Notes under the pieces: generated by a model
What the model was told of the DNA's origin: nothing
What the model saw: only the letters and a program-made list of their open reading frames with translations
Databases searched by the model: none
In this document: piece by piece, positions 1 through 11,945 of the stretch
Position numbering within the stretch: the stretch's first letter is position 1
Layout: every line of letters begins with the position of its first letter
NCBI GenBank assembly: GCA_034508935.3
Contig: CM067442.1
Coordinates: 144,994,337 to 145,058,336, forward strand
Length of the DNA stretch: 64,000 nt
Direction: 5' to 3'
DNA from: Berghia stephanieae
Taxonomy: Eukaryota; Mollusca; Gastropoda; Nudibranchia; Aeolidiidae
Made by a program: the position numbers and the translations under genes

Positions 1-126
<126 letters not shown>

Positions 127-439
127 GTCTGTCTGTCTATTCAAAACAATCTACAGTATGATTAGATGTTTAAAAGTTCTTTTGAGTTAAGACAAGTTAT
201 TCTTCTATGTAAACACGTTTGCTTACGTCAAATGCGACCGTTTCTTCATGTCTACTCGCTGTAGTTATGTTGCTTAAATAATGAATGCATGCCTGTCATA
301 GCCAGGTATAGACCATTCATTGATAAGATTATTATTGATGGTATGCGTATAGGTTAAAATTGTACTCACCTGTTCTGCTCGCTAGATTTAAATGACCTAA
401 ATAGTGTCGAAAGTGCCGTTAAACACATAAAAACAAAAA

Positions 440-780
440 CAAACGAATCGGACTAACACACAAAACCATCTGTAACCTATAACGTTTACAGTCTGTTTAG
501 GGGCTTTAGTGAGAATTACTCACGCAACTGGTTGTCTAAAAACGAATGCAAAGAGCAAAGTGACGTCATGTTCATTCATTTTATATTCGATGTCCATAGA
601 AGGAACGGAGTTGACGTCACTCGGCCATTTGGATGATACGTTCTCATTAAATTATGTCAATCAGATTATAAACGTTTAAGGTTACACTTCACACAGTTTT
701 GTGTGTTGGGACCGTTAACATCTCTAGATGATAATGGTTGGGACCGTTTAACCAGACTGGCGGATGTTTTAACCTAAATG
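440..780. repeat. Inverted pair of MITE-like repeats (family M1)
   Basis: Bases about 445-590 read in the forward sense of the M1 family seen at 4974, 8242 and 39093 (landmarks: AACACACAAAAC, AACGTTTA, GAGAATTACTCA, GACGTCA). Bases about 610-730 carry the same landmarks reverse-complemented (TTGACGTCACTC, AACGTTTA, GTTTTGTGTGTTGG). The two halves therefore face each other with a spacer near 590-610. Both are more diverged than the other copies. Confidence 0.6.
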
Positions 781-1237
781 CATAACATCATCGCATCAAT
801 TCAAATTGCGGTCGTGTAAGCTCCAATACTGGACGTCATGTCTACTTCTTCCTTTGATTGCCCACAATCAATTGGTTGATTATTATGGCAAATATGAAAC
901 TGCTTTCTAATCTCTCTGTATTCCTTGTTTATAATCGTTAGTCTAAAATCAATTTCCAGGGACATTCAGGGGTCGTCACCGTTGGTCAGTGGTGTTTTGT
1001 GTAAGGTCTAAGTATTTGCATAGCAACTTGCCACAAAAGCATCAATTGTAGTGATAATGTCTTCTACTCAATGTGGTCGTCGTCGTACGTATTTACTCCA
1101 ATGTTTTCATGTCACGTCATGTCACGTCATGTCCACGCCTTGTCAATCCCCTTGTACGATTACCTGAAGGGGGTACCGAGCCGGGTTCAGCCAGTCCATC
1201 TGTCCCTTGGGACTTATTTCACCTGGATGAGTCACAT

Positions 1238-1420
1238 CGGTGGGTGGCCCGCTGTGACCATGACCTCTGTCCCAATGCATTTTTTGTCAAAAACCATAAG
1301 ATTCTTTTACTGCACACTGACAAATGACATCATATAGGTGGGTGGCCACTCTGACCTATGACCTCTGCCCAATGTATTTTATTATACTGTAAGACTCTTT
1401 TGTTGCACATTGACATTAAA
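1238..1420. repeat. Imperfect tandem duplication, about 98 bp unit
   Basis: The phrase GGTGGGTGGCC followed by TGACC, ATGACCTCTG and CCAATG occurs at about 1238 and again at about 1337. Each is followed by a similar AAGA-CTTTT-TGCACA-TGACA stretch. Two copies only. Confidence 0.7.
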
Positions 1421-1949
1421 AGAAAAATCATAGAATACTTTTGTATCAAATACCGTATCGATCGTCAATTTAGTCTGAAGGCGCGATGGAAGTTGGGGGT
1501 GGTGTGTGTGTGTGTGTGTGTGTGGGGGGGGGGGGGGGTGAGAGAATCCATCAGTATAATATATTATGCCAAAGTTGTGATTCTTAAGTTTTGTGTTAAA
1601 TTTAAATTGGAGTGTCCCCCCCCCCCCCCCCCAATGCAACAGACCTGCAACTATTATCACGTGACCTACCTTATTTGTACATCTTTGCTTGTCTGATAAC
1701 CGAATGCAATTATAGGCTTGATTTATCATTGTTGTAAAGGGCATCATTTTGCGTTGGTTCGAGGAGTATTTCCTTTACAACAATGAGCCCATAATAATTG
1801 GGGTTATCAGACCTGCAAATGAGTAGAGTATGTCAGACCTGCCCCTGAATCTGTCTAATTGTCAAATTTCTGAGTACGCTGTTCATTTTCTTACATGCTG
1901 ATTTGACTTTTAAAGTTGTTCAATGGGTGACAATCCCTCAGGACTAGGG

Positions 1950-2247
1950 AAATTTTGCTCCCTACTAGTTGGTCCTTCAGAGCCATTAGGCCCATGGAGC
2001 TGAAGTTTATCCCCATTTCTTTAGCATGAAAGGGAGGATAGTATAGCTTGATACCCTTTGGATAGGATGTTCGTCTATCGCAAAGTACTTTCCACCAGAT
2101 CTAACACTAGACCCACTACCCACTCACTGCTGGGTGGACAGGGGGTCAGAATTTTACTTTTCATGGGATCCATCTCCTTAAACAAGTGCTCTACCAACTA
2201 CCAACTAAACTATCGGGGAACCTCCCATCCACCCCTATTTGCTCCCT
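1950..2247 (-). mobile_element. tRNA-derived SINE, family B, minus strand
   Basis: Read on the minus strand it begins with a tRNA-like head (TTTAGTTGGTAG, AGAGCACTTG) and ends with GATAAACTTCAGCTCCATGG and AATGGCTCTGAAGGAC. The same order of blocks is found in the plus-strand copy near 54757-54965. The head resembles a diverged tRNA with a weak B box, so it is not a functional tRNA gene. Confidence 0.6.
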
Positions 2248-2342
2248 AATCCGATGTCAATGTGAACCATTCCATCATTTCAACACAAATAATTTGCAAA
2301 ATATTGTGCAAGGTCAGAAAATATATATGTATTTTGTGTTTA

Positions 2343-2370
2343 CTTGAAAAAGGCCAAAGGCCGAAACGTC
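2343..2370 (+). ncRNA. Degenerate hammerhead-like ribozyme motif
   Basis: The stretch has a GGCC/GGCC hairpin followed by GAAACGTC, which is the 3' half of a minimal type I hammerhead core. The 5' core here is CTTGAAA instead of CTGANGA, so it would not be expected to cleave. It has the same 28-nt length and layout as the better-preserved copies at 36331-36358 and 36485-36512. Such motifs are known from Penelope-like retroelements; no such ORF is seen here. Confidence 0.35.
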
Positions 2371-2508
2371 GTTTGTTTTGTGTTGTTCATTCATGAGTCA
2401 GATTTACTCCCTTTATCTTTATCTCCAAGGTCGGAATAGATCGTGGAAGACCAATTCATTCCTCAGCTTTTTATAACCCTGTTTATTTTATTTCTTTTCT
2501 TCCAACAG

Positions 2509-2752
2509 GAAAAAGATAGAGGAGATAGGCAAAATGACTGCCTTGAACCAGGATGAGATAGTCAGCAACACACGCACAGTGATTCAAGGCCTGGACACCC
2601 TCAAGAATGACTACCAACAGATCCTGAACCAGCTCTTGTCCACGGTGAAGGCTCTGAAGAGGGAGAATGGGGATACCAACCTCATGGAAGAGAAGACCAG
2701 CATCTTACAGAAGTCTCTAGAAATTATTGAGCTTGGATTGGGAGAGGGACAG
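2509..2752 (+). CDS. KLC: KLC exon 1 (start codon, coiled coil part 1)
   Basis: The acceptor CCAACAG is at 2502-2508 and the donor GTATGT at 2753. The start ATG is chosen at 2534 because it has A at -3 and gives an N-terminus MTALNQDEI like other KLCs; the frame is open upstream to the acceptor, so an earlier ATG in a 5' exon cannot be excluded. It encodes residues 1-73, ending in the family-typical IELGLGEGQ. These residues form the first half of the heptad-repeat coiled coil that binds the kinesin heavy chain stalk. The exon ends in phase 0. Confidence 0.93.
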
Positions 2753-2880
2753 GTATGTGTTGGAAAACTTTTTACTTTTTCTCTGAAGGATTCTTCCTTT
2801 ATAGTGAGGTATTGTAGTAAAAAAAAATATTTTCTCGTCAAAGCTGATGCAGAATCAAAAATCAAGGTTGCCAATATTCT

Positions 2881-3048
2881 GTATATTTACGGACCAAATC
2901 CAAGCATCAGTAACACACTTTATAGTCACCTGGAACAACTACAAAAGACATCTAACTTCTACGTCATGGCACAAGACCGAAGGGCTAGAGCTCAGGTGGT
3001 CGCTGGTTCGGATAAGTAAGTAAGTAAGTAAGTAAGTATATTTACGGA
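2881..3048. repeat. 13-bp target-site duplication around the LINE stub
   Basis: GTATATTTACGGA occurs at 2881-2893 and 3036-3048, exactly bordering the LINE stub. Confidence 0.9.
2894..3035 (+). mobile_element. 5'-truncated LINE stub (same family as 28044-32312), with target duplication
   Basis: The stretch encodes the last 43 or so residues of the intact LINE ORF (NPSISNTLYSHLEQ ... VVAGSDK) and ends in the same (TAAG)n tail, in which the stop codon lies. It is flanked by a perfect 13-bp direct repeat GTATATTTACGGA at 2881-2893 and 3036-3048, the product of target-primed insertion. The near identity to the intact copy implies a young insertion. Confidence 0.92.
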
Positions 3049-3805
3049 ATTCAGTATGTTATAGACCCTCAGCATATTTTTTGAATCACCTGCTAAATGG
3101 AAAAAAGGAAGTAAGTAATGTCTTTTTACTGGCGTTCAGCACTTAGAAAGGGGTTGGTCTGCGTGTTTGCATAAAAATTCAGTAAATCTTTGCCTCCTGA
3201 ATTGGCGTCCCGGAAAAATATCGTTTGGGAATATTGGACTTAATATTTTGTTTGATCAGCTTTCATGTGAGGATATTGACAAATAATCATTTCTTTAAGA
3301 GTCCAATGCAAAATTATATCATAATTTATATATTTTATAGCATAATTGATTTTGCATTTTGTAGTGGACATAAATCAGTCATGTGGTGACCAATGCCAGT
3401 AATAGAGATTAGAATCATGATGAGGAGGAGGAGAAGGAGGAGAACACATTTTTCTCTGGATGGTGGAATCAATCCTGATAGTTTTTTGTTTTTTTATAAA
3501 CAGCGTAATGTGATGATTTTTCATTGATGCTCTACCCCAAGAACATAGGTTTCCAATTTTATAGATATGTGTATGATGAAAAATAACCTTAATACAAAAA
3601 ATATCTGACCCCTTTTGATGAAGGGAACCTAAATTTAGTTGATGGATTGTGTTTTTCTTATGATAATGTGCATTCTTTGTAATCAATTTCAGCTTTTTAT
3701 AACATTAAAAAAAAAGACATTGCTCTGATACAAAAGAGTTCTCTAAAAACCACATAAAAACATCCAGTATGAAAATGAAAGTCATACTTTGACCTCGTGT
3801 CGTAA

Positions 3806-4057
<252 letters not shown>

Positions 4058-4204
4058 TAGATACCTTTTGAGAATAGTCAGAGCATATTTGCAAAATTTG
4101 CCACAAATTGTCGCAAGACAGAACCATGCTATCTGACGACAGCTCTTGATGCTTCGGCGACCCAGAGAAAATGCATGAATACATCCACCATTTCACAAAA
4201 CAGT

Positions 4205-4685
4205 CGAAAGTAAATCCTAAACTAAAATCAGCAATGCATTTTTTACATATACAACAGCAAGATGAACGAATAACTAAACTAAAGTGGGAGGAACTTGTTT
4301 TGTGTGAATAAACATGAAAGTAAAGCCTAAGATAAAAATATTCCGGACTACATCAGCAATGCATTTTTTACATATACAACAGCAAGATGAATGAATAGCT
4401 AAACTAAAGTGGGAGGAACTTGTTTTGTGTGAATAAACATGAAAGTAAAGCCTAAGATAAAAATATTCCGGACTACATCAGCAATGCATTTTTTACATAT
4501 ACAACAGCAAGATGAATGAATAGCTAAACTAAAGTGGGAGGAACTTGTTTTGTGTGAATAAACATGAAAGTAAAGCCTAAGATAAAAATATTCCGGACTA
4601 CATCAGCAATGCATTTTTTACATATACAACAGCAAGATGAACGAATAACTAAACTAAAGTGGGAGGAACTTGTTATGTATGAATA
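4205..4685. repeat. 125-bp minisatellite, about 3.8 copies
   Basis: The landmark GCAATGCATTTTTTACATAT starts at 4231, 4356, 4481 and 4606, an exact 125-bp period. Units are nearly identical, differing at a few sites (GAACGAATAAC or GAATGAATAGC), which suggests recent expansion. Confidence 0.95.
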
Positions 4686-4973
4686 AATTGTTATAAGATT
4701 TTCAGCAATGGGCACCCTCTTTTGCACTTATAAACCTGGATTTGCATTTGGAACCATATTATAAATTTGTAATGATGCAAAATATAGATGAAGATTGACC
4801 TTTTTAGTTTTTTTCCTCTATACAATTTTACAATGAAACAAAAACATTTGGCCAAGAATATTGCTTGGTTTCGATCATGGACACAAACTTGGTTGTCAAG
4901 TGGTTGATATTTATTGTTAGAAAAGAAATCTGGTATGTTTTGTGTGCTTTTTCATTTTCATATTTATTCATTT

Positions 4974-5166
4974 TATAGATAGTATGCGCTTGGCTAAGAA
5001 GCTCATAACATTGCCATCCGGAAGTATAACGGACCAACACACAAAACTGTGTGTATCCATGAACGTTTATAGTCAGGTTAATACAGTTCAGTGAGCATTA
5101 CTCATAAACTCGATGGCAAAAAACAATAACAAAGACCTGAGTGATGTTATCTTCGAACTATCTATA
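4974..5166 (+). mobile_element. M1 MITE copy
   Basis: It begins TATAGATAGTATGCGCTTGG and ends ACTATCTATA, giving terminal inverted repeats of about 10-13 bp. It shares its body (TTGCCATCCGGAAGTATAAC, CCAACACACAAAAC) with the copies at 8242 and 39093. It is non-coding, so it must have been moved by a DNA transposase encoded elsewhere. Confidence 0.85.
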
Positions 5167-5213
5167 TATTCTGACAAACCAATTCATTTTATTGATTCTT
5201 TGTCATCTTACAG

Positions 5214-5315
5214 AGAAGTGAACTGAAAGTTGCCACTCTTGAGGAGGAGAAGAAGCATTTGGAGTTTATGAATGAAATGAAAAAAATTGATGGTTCTGAT
5301 AATAACAACTCTGCG
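5214..5315 (+). CDS. KLC: KLC exon 3 (end of coiled coil)
   Basis: The acceptor CTTACAG ends at 5213 and the donor GTATGT starts at 5316. It is 102 nt, phase 0 to 0, encoding residues 119-152: RSELKVATLEEEKKHLEF then MNEMKKIDGSDNNNSA. EEKKHLEFMNEMKK is a KLC signature and closes the coiled coil; the acidic, Asn-rich end opens the flexible linker. Confidence 0.95.
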
Positions 5316-6852
5316 GTATGTTTAAATCAATTTGTTTTGTTCGTTTTTCTCTCCGCCTTATTATTATTATTTTATTTTTTTTCAATTTTCATTTGTTTTA
5401 AATTAATTGTTTTCCTCCTACTCCTAAAACCCTTAATTATTTTTTTTTTCTCTGAAATAAACATTTTTCAATAGAACATTTATTATCATTTCTTTTGCGA
5501 TACCCTTTACATTTCACAATGTTTTATTTATTCCTTCAACAGGTAGTATGGAACCAAATTTTACAATCTGTGTTGTTTAAGTTACCTGTAATGTACAAAA
5601 GGGAGAAATTTTGTCGTTTAGAAAATTAGATTATTCTTTTGCTCTGATTGAGATTTTCTGAATTTTAAAAAATGTATGTCGGCATGCCTGGCTCATATGA
5701 TTTGAGAAAAAACCCAAAAAACAATGAGACAAATAGCCCAGTATTTTGGCCAAAGTGTCGTAATAGCAATAAATAATATGGATCTATTTCAGTGGTCAAA
5801 TATACAAATACTCTTACCGCGACTTAGGTGATGTTATCATCGTTATTCATGCCCTAGTGGCTACCATCTGTTCCACATGCACATCCATTTGGTTTTGTCA
5901 GTGAATTTGTGTTTATCAAATGTAAATGTTGATGTTAGAATGACAAATAAGTAATAGCAAAAGGATCCTTTTACTATATGTCTCAGTGGAATTTCAACCT
6001 TAGTTGGCCGCCAGCTGTTGCACATTCATTTGGTTTTTGTCAGTGGCGTTGTGTTTTAGATCCAATATCAGCTGTCAACGTTTGGGTTAGAATGACAAAT
6101 AAGGTGTTACCGAATAATGATATGTATTTTTGGAAGTATAATTTGATTTTATCCCCTGTGTTGAAGCAGAAGGGCTGAAAATAGATGCGAAACACAAAAT
6201 AAGTTTTGGGCACTTACAAAATACAAATAAAACAAAGAAATATAAGCGGGAATAACATTTTTATTTTAAAAAAGAAAATGATTATTGCCAATATTCACTT
6301 GTTTCCTTGAATGGGCTGTAGAATTTGTTCAAATTCCTGTCATGTTGAATTTGATTGGTCATTGCTATTTCCTGTCTTATTTGAGACAGATGTAAAATTT
6401 TAAATTCCCTTTAACTCTCTCCTTACCAATTCTTTTCAGTATTCTCCCAAAATGGCAGGCTTACCCAGCAGAAAACATTTTTAAAAAAATTCAAACAATC
6501 TCTCTACAAAACAACTTTATGTTCTTATTAATCAAACAAAGATCATTCTTCAAAATTTGTGATGTACAAAATAAATCTGAATTTAGATAATTTATATTGT
6601 GTCGTAACAAATGAGACGATTTTGCTTCAGGTGGTAAGGAGAGGGTTAAGGTCACACAATTTTGTCTATATCCAAAAATACTGTTTCTGGACTGAAAGAA
6701 TGACATGTATTGTCTTAAATGTTGAAAAGACATTGTCCATTAGAGCAGAAGAAACTCGTGTTGCTCTGAGCATTGTTATACGCATGTAAAGTGCTATGCA
6801 GATGCAATATTTAGTACATGTGTATAAAATGTAACTTCTTGTTTTATTACAG
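5316..6852 (+). other. Intron 3
   Basis: GT-AG intron of 1.5 kb. One MITE with long inverted ends (6411-6649) is present. Nothing else is recognisable. Confidence 0.75.
6411..6649. mobile_element. MITE, family M2 (18-bp inverted ends)
   Basis: The left end TTAACTCTCTCCTTACCA and the reverse complement of the right end, TTAACCCTCTCCTTACCA, differ at a single base. The body of about 200 bp is AT-rich and non-coding. The terminal TTA/TAA suggests a 3-4 bp TWA-type target duplication, as PIF/Harbinger elements make. Confidence 0.75.
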
Positions 6853-6942
6853 CCTGCAGAAGAGAAAGAATCAGAGGCTCCATCCTCACAATTAGACGAC
6901 CTCGGTTTCCCAGAAGTTGAGGACGACTCCACTTCCCTGAAG
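6853..6942 (+). CDS. KLC: KLC exon 4 (acidic LGFP linker)
   Basis: The acceptor TTACAG ends at 6852 and the donor GTAAAT begins at 6943. It is 90 nt, phase 0 to 0, encoding residues 153-182: PAEEKESEAPSSQ, then LDDLGFPEVEDD, then STSLK. The leucine-Phe-Pro-acidic segment corresponds to the LFP-acidic motif that, in mammalian KLC, folds back into the TPR groove and autoinhibits cargo binding. The phase matters: it joins directly to the 14512 acceptor of exon 5 but not to the 14495 acceptor. Confidence 0.93.
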
Positions 6943-7245
6943 GTAAATTGCTGCTGCTAATACTTGGCAATCACTTGTTTGTATTTCACTTTGAATAAAT
7001 GCTGATAAACGTAGAGCCATGACAAAGGGCAGCACGTATTAATTTTGGGTAGAACTCTCAAACTCAAAAGACTGATTCTCCTGATGGAGGTGGTCATAGA
7101 GGAGACATGAGAGATGCTTTTGCAGTAAAGCCCTCCATTTAGATCTATCTGTCCTCAGCATGTATAGAATAGGTAGGAATTGTTCCAAATGAAATCTTTA
7201 ATTGTTTTGAACAAAGATTAAATTAGTCACATCTGCTCTCATTAA

Positions 7246-7473
7246 CTCACTCAATCCTAGAGATTTTTGCTACTTTTCAAAATTGGGAAAAACGTATTAA
7301 AAATGAGCATGTACATTGATAGTTTTATTCAACTATCATTAACATGTAAAAACTAAAAACATTAGCTTTGATACTACGCCTATAATTTGTCTCAGAAACA
7401 ATGTAATAAATAAGCATGGGGTAAAAGTAACCCGGGTAAACTACGGATATAGTCCGTGTTAGGGTTGAGTGAG
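7246..7473. mobile_element. M3 MITE copy with TAA target duplication
   Basis: It begins CTCACTCAATCC and ends GGGTTGAGTGAG, so the ends are inverted repeats of about 12-15 bp. It is flanked by TAA at 7243-7245 and 7474-7476. The copy at 37250-37486 is in the opposite orientation. A 3-bp TAA/TTA duplication is typical of PIF/Harbinger-mobilised MITEs. Confidence 0.85.
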
Positions 7474-7947
7474 TAAAGAAAATTGATGTCTGCAGTTATA
7501 ACCCAGACCAGTAATAGGCGAAACGATGATTTTTAAAGAAATTTTATTTCATTGTTGGAAGGTCATTTGTCGTTTGTTTTTCCTACACTCGAAGAACTAG
7601 TTTGAAAAAATAAGATGTTAGTCTGTTTATCAGCATTTATTTTTCACACTCAAAGCACCCCTTGTTTTGAAAAAGATTTTATTTGTGTATGCTGAAATCA
7701 TAACTGAAATGTTAGTGTGTTGTCATTAAAATTAATAGTTTGTAGTGTTCTTTCTAGTATTCTTTTTTTTCTTATTTCACTTTTCTACCACCTTAATCGT
7801 CTTTTATATTATGACAGGAAAACATATCTTAAACTCTGATCTAATTCAAAAAAAAAAAAATATCTTCAAATTTATTGTAAACTGTTTGTGAAATAAATTC
7901 TAGTTCCAGGAATTGTTTGAAAATTGGGGAAATACAAGCTTGTGCGA

Positions 7948-8042
7948 TCTGTAATAGTTTGATAGCTGTGTCTAGGCATACAATTCTCTCTCTCATCTGT
8001 AACAGTTTGATAGCTGTGTCTAGGCATACAATTCTCTCTCTC
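7948..8042. repeat. 48-bp tandem duplication
   Basis: The unit TCTGTAAYAGTTTGATAGCT followed by GTGTCTAGGCATACAATTCTC is present twice, almost identical, ending in CTCTCTCT. Confidence 0.9.
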
Positions 8043-8241
8043 AATGAATACCCTCTTTAGTTGCCTTTTTTATTTTTTTTTATTTTATTTTTTTTGTCTT
8101 GAGAGAAAAATTTATCTTCATTAGTTTCTCATAAAGAGATTAAAGTTTTGCAATTTGGAATTTCATATAAAGATACCGCTAAGTTTACATTCTACCCTTC
8201 CGCTCATTGTTATAAATCAAGTTTGTTTCCCAAAATTAAGC

Positions 8242-8437
8242 TATAGATAGTATGCGCTTGGCTCAGAAGATCACAACATTGCCATCCGGAAGTATAACCG
8301 ACCAACACACAAAACTCTTGTGTAACCATGAACTTTTATAGTCTGGTTAATACAGTTTAGGGAGAATTACTCATAAACGTGGATGGCAAAAATACATTAA
8401 CAAAGACCTGAGTGACGTCAACTTCATACTATCTATA
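8242..8437 (+). mobile_element. M1 MITE copy (best preserved ends)
   Basis: It starts TATAGATAGTATG and ends CATACTATCTATA, a perfect 13-bp terminal inverted repeat. The body matches the copies at 4974 and 39093. It is 196 bp and non-coding. Confidence 0.9.
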
Positions 8438-8775
8438 TTAACAAATCAGATATCAGTGTTTTGGTATGGAATTTCGATTCATTTCTCAACAGAATACAGT
8501 AGATTTTTAAAAAAAATTATTATTAATTTTTTCAAACTGTCGTCTTGCATTTATTTTTTTATGGTTTTTCATTCAATTCTAGATGACTAATAGCTTGAAT
8601 AGTTTTTTTTTTACCCTTGTTTGTTCAATAACAGTCTGCTCTGTTTTCTTTCCTCTTCATTTATTTACTATTTTATTTTGTACATTTTTTTTTTATTACC
8701 CCCTTATATTGGTTTTATTGTTTGTTTTTCTTTTGTGCTTTCCTGTAACTATTTTCTAGCAGTCGGTCACCCCAG

Positions 8776-8857
8776 ACACGACCAGACCTTGACCCTGGGG
8801 TCATGGCTTCTGCTGGGGTGATTTCCGCAGAACATGGAGACTATGACATCCCAGCTA
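8776..8857 (+). CDS. Possible cassette exon of KLC, unproven
   Basis: The frame encodes TRPDLDPGVMASAGVISAEH then GDYDIPA, ending at a donor GTATGA (8858). GDYDIPA echoes GGYEIPA of exon 5, and MASAGVIS echoes AMAHAAS. If it is entered at CCCCAG (acceptor ending 8775) in phase 0 from exon 4, its 82 nt end in phase 1, which fits exactly the longer exon 5 acceptor at 14494; the coding gain is 82+17=99 nt. Against it: stronger-looking acceptors TTCTAG and AGCAG at 8759 and 8762 would put a TGA (8790-8792) in frame, making a poison exon. It could also be a decayed partial duplicate of exon 5. Confidence 0.35.
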
Positions 8858-8869
8858 GTATGAATGAGT

Positions 8870-8874
<5 letters not shown>

Positions 8875-8941
<67 letters not shown>
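8875..8941. repeat. (CT)n microsatellite
   Basis: About 33 CT units directly downstream of the possible cassette-exon donor, followed by CTAT and CA variants to about 8968. Confidence 0.95.
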
Positions 8942-8949
<8 letters not shown>

Positions 8950-9644
8950 ATCTCTCTCTCACACACACTTTCATTTCTATTAATCATATTTTTTTTCTAA
9001 AAATAATTTGATCTAACCTCTATCACTCACCATTTGAAATTCCCCCTCGCCCTACCCCCTTCGGCTGTTTTGCGTTTTAAAACAAATTTCATTGGATCCA
9101 TTTCTCTAAACGTTTATGGTCTTGGACATTGAAAAAAAATAATAACAATAAAAAAAAGGAAAGTGAAAATTGATTTAGCAATGAATAATGTTAAAATGTG
9201 AACGGAAATTGATATATAATTATTGAGGCTGATGTACAATAATTATTGTTATTTTGTATATTCTTCGGTAACAACAGCCAGACAGATACCTGCCTTTTAG
9301 TTTTCCGAGAAATTGAAATAAAAATTGTACTCTCTAAGTAATGCTTCTTCCATTGGTAACGAACTTGTTGAAAAATGAATCACAGGCATTGATAAAAGAT
9401 TATGATCTGACAAGCAATGTATATGGATGCAATGCCAGATATATAAATCAGCAATAAAAATACATTTGAAAAAAATTCTCAAGTGGTAATAGGAATGGAC
9501 AATGCAAACTGTATTTTTTAAGGGTTTATTTAAGTGTTAACTATGACTCGTAGCCTTAATCTGGCATTATGTCTGAGCGAATCCTATGCCCAAAACTTCA
9601 TTTAAATTTGAATTAATGGAGAATATTATAGTTTTTTTTTTTTT

Positions 9645-9735
9645 TAATGCAAGAGGCTATGTTTATTCTCCGCAAAAGGCAATTTATTTTTTTTTAAATG
9701 CAAGAGGCTATGTTTATTCTCCGCAATAAGGCAAA
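9645..9735. repeat. Short tandem duplication
   Basis: GCAAGAGGCTATGTTTATTC followed by TCCGCAA occurs twice, about 50 bp apart, each preceded by a T-rich tract. Confidence 0.8.
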
Positions 9736-9991
9736 TAAACTTAACCTTAACTTTTGACTATAAATTCCATTTTTAATATCTAAATCACTCCTACATAATA
9801 CCCTGTTCAGGTGATAAGTCACTAATGTAAATAGATTTTACCTCTAAAAACTTAAAAAACAAAAACAAACAACAAGCCGCACAGTTAGGATACAAGTCTG
9901 AGTCGTAATTTTTATTGGTTATTTCTAGAATTATAATGAAAACGAGTGTCAAAAGCATTTTGAATCCCCATCCTAAAACAATTCCTTATTT

Positions 9992-10204
9992 GTGATTCAC
10001 TGTGTCAATTTGGTATTATGTCGGAATGGACTCAATGAAAAAAATTGAGTTGGTTGAATCTGATAATAGGGAAATTTAAATGAACCTTACTTTTTATTTA
10101 TTTACATTTATTTGAACTTTAATGCTATGAGTTTGGCTTCAAATTCAATTTAAAAAAGCATTAGGATTACCCCGACATAACACCAATTTGAGATGACTGG
10201 TCAC
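9992..10204. mobile_element. M4 MITE (about 34-bp imperfect inverted ends)
   Basis: The left end GTGATTCACTGTGTCAATTT GGTATTATGTCGG and the reverse complement of the right end, GTGACCAGTCATCTCAAATT GGTGTTATGTCGGGG, align over about 34 bp. Related end sequences (GGCATTATGTCTG at 9562, CCCGACATTAATACC near 11412, GGTATTATGTTGGGG at 12347) show older copies of the family in the same intron. Confidence 0.65.
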
Positions 10205-11855
10205 ATTTCCCCATTCCATTAGTTCCATCATCTTTCAAAAACCCTCCACCTTCTCTCTTTTCTTCTATTTTTCTTCCACTTCAATTCTGTACTTGATGAA
10301 CATCTCTCATTTGTTCTTTTTTATTTAGTTTATTATTTTAATTTTTTTCAAGTTTACAGTAACAATAACAGCATTTCATTTTGTTACTGTTTGATTTGGG
10401 TTATTGGGTTTGGTTGTTTGTTTGAAATACTAACATGCTGATGTTTGATCAAAATAATATTGATAACAATTTCTCGAACATCTAATGTAGAAACTTTTAA
10501 GTGGTTAGTGTTCATGAGACAAGCTGAAAATTCTGTTGAATTATCAATTTACAAGCTATTTGATCGACCGACATAGGAGGATAAGTAGTAATTTAAAAGA
10601 CGTTAGCTGCTCTTTAAAGCTTTTACATTTTTACTGTATATCAGCTTCTCGGAGTAAGCGTAAGAAGTCAATAGTTCAACTCTTTCCATAGAGTCTTAAT
10701 CGGCTGAAGGAGCTTGATAATTGCAACTCCCTCCTCTATTGGTTGCCAACAAAAAGCTTGATTGCAAGATTCTAAAATAAAGCTGCTTGTATTGTTATAA
10801 AATTCTGCATGAACATCAAGTTACTAATAATATTATTTTCAAAGATTGGTGATGGGTATTTTAAATAATTGGAAGTTGTACTACGAATTGAATTATGGAG
10901 GATTTTTAACTGGATTGGAATATTTAAACAGCAAGAGAAATTTGGTATGGACCGTCGTCCAGGGCAAAGGGCATTCCGATTTATTCTTTCCTATGCTCTA
11001 GTTGACTCTGTGCCCGACTCCATACCAAATATTGTTTCAATTTATTCTTTGCATGCCAATTTGGATTGATGCAAGTGATAACAATTTTTTAAAAAGATTT
11101 ACTTGATTGAAAGTAATGGAGAAACTATGTCAGGTGCCTTAAATTTGAACAAAAGAGTAAATGTGTTAGCATTAGATGGATTTCAAAGTTGTCAGTTTAT
11201 GATTATATCTGGCTAATCGTCTCGATATGTTTGTACATCAGGGTTTAACTAGGTGAGAGAAAAAATAAGTGAATTTGAGGTGACCACAAATGTAGAACTT
11301 TTATTTTTGTAATTTAAAAAAAGTATGTCTGTTGACTTCAGTGCAACATATAAGATTAACCCAATTGTCATATTTAAAAGATATGAAATCAATGTTTCAC
11401 TTCTAAATCATCCCGACATTAATACCTGTTTGAGGCAGTGGTCACATATATTAAATAGATTTGTGATATAATAGGCATAATTAGTATGTTTGTGATGAAG
11501 ACTGAATGGCTACGAATAAGTGAGTGTCCGTGAATCGAATTATTGATGTTTTGAGTTTTGATAAAAAGATATTGAATCTTAACTTATTATGAATTGACAC
11601 TTGCCTTTTGTCTCTTTATCCCCACCTGTTTTTGTTTTGTTTTTTTGTCTTCCTTTTTTCCCTCCCGTTCTCCTTCCCCACCCCCCTTAGTATTTATTCT
11701 TATCCCAAATTTCTCCAGGAATATTCATGAATGTGTCTGTGATTCAAGAGCATTTTACACTTTTCTATTTTAGGTTTATTGTCTCATTAAGAAATAGATT
11801 TTATTGTTAAAGCTGAAGTCATCTTTTACATTTTTTCCCTCTATAAGTGTCTTAA

Positions 11856-11856
<1 letters not shown>

Positions 11857-11945
<89 letters not shown>

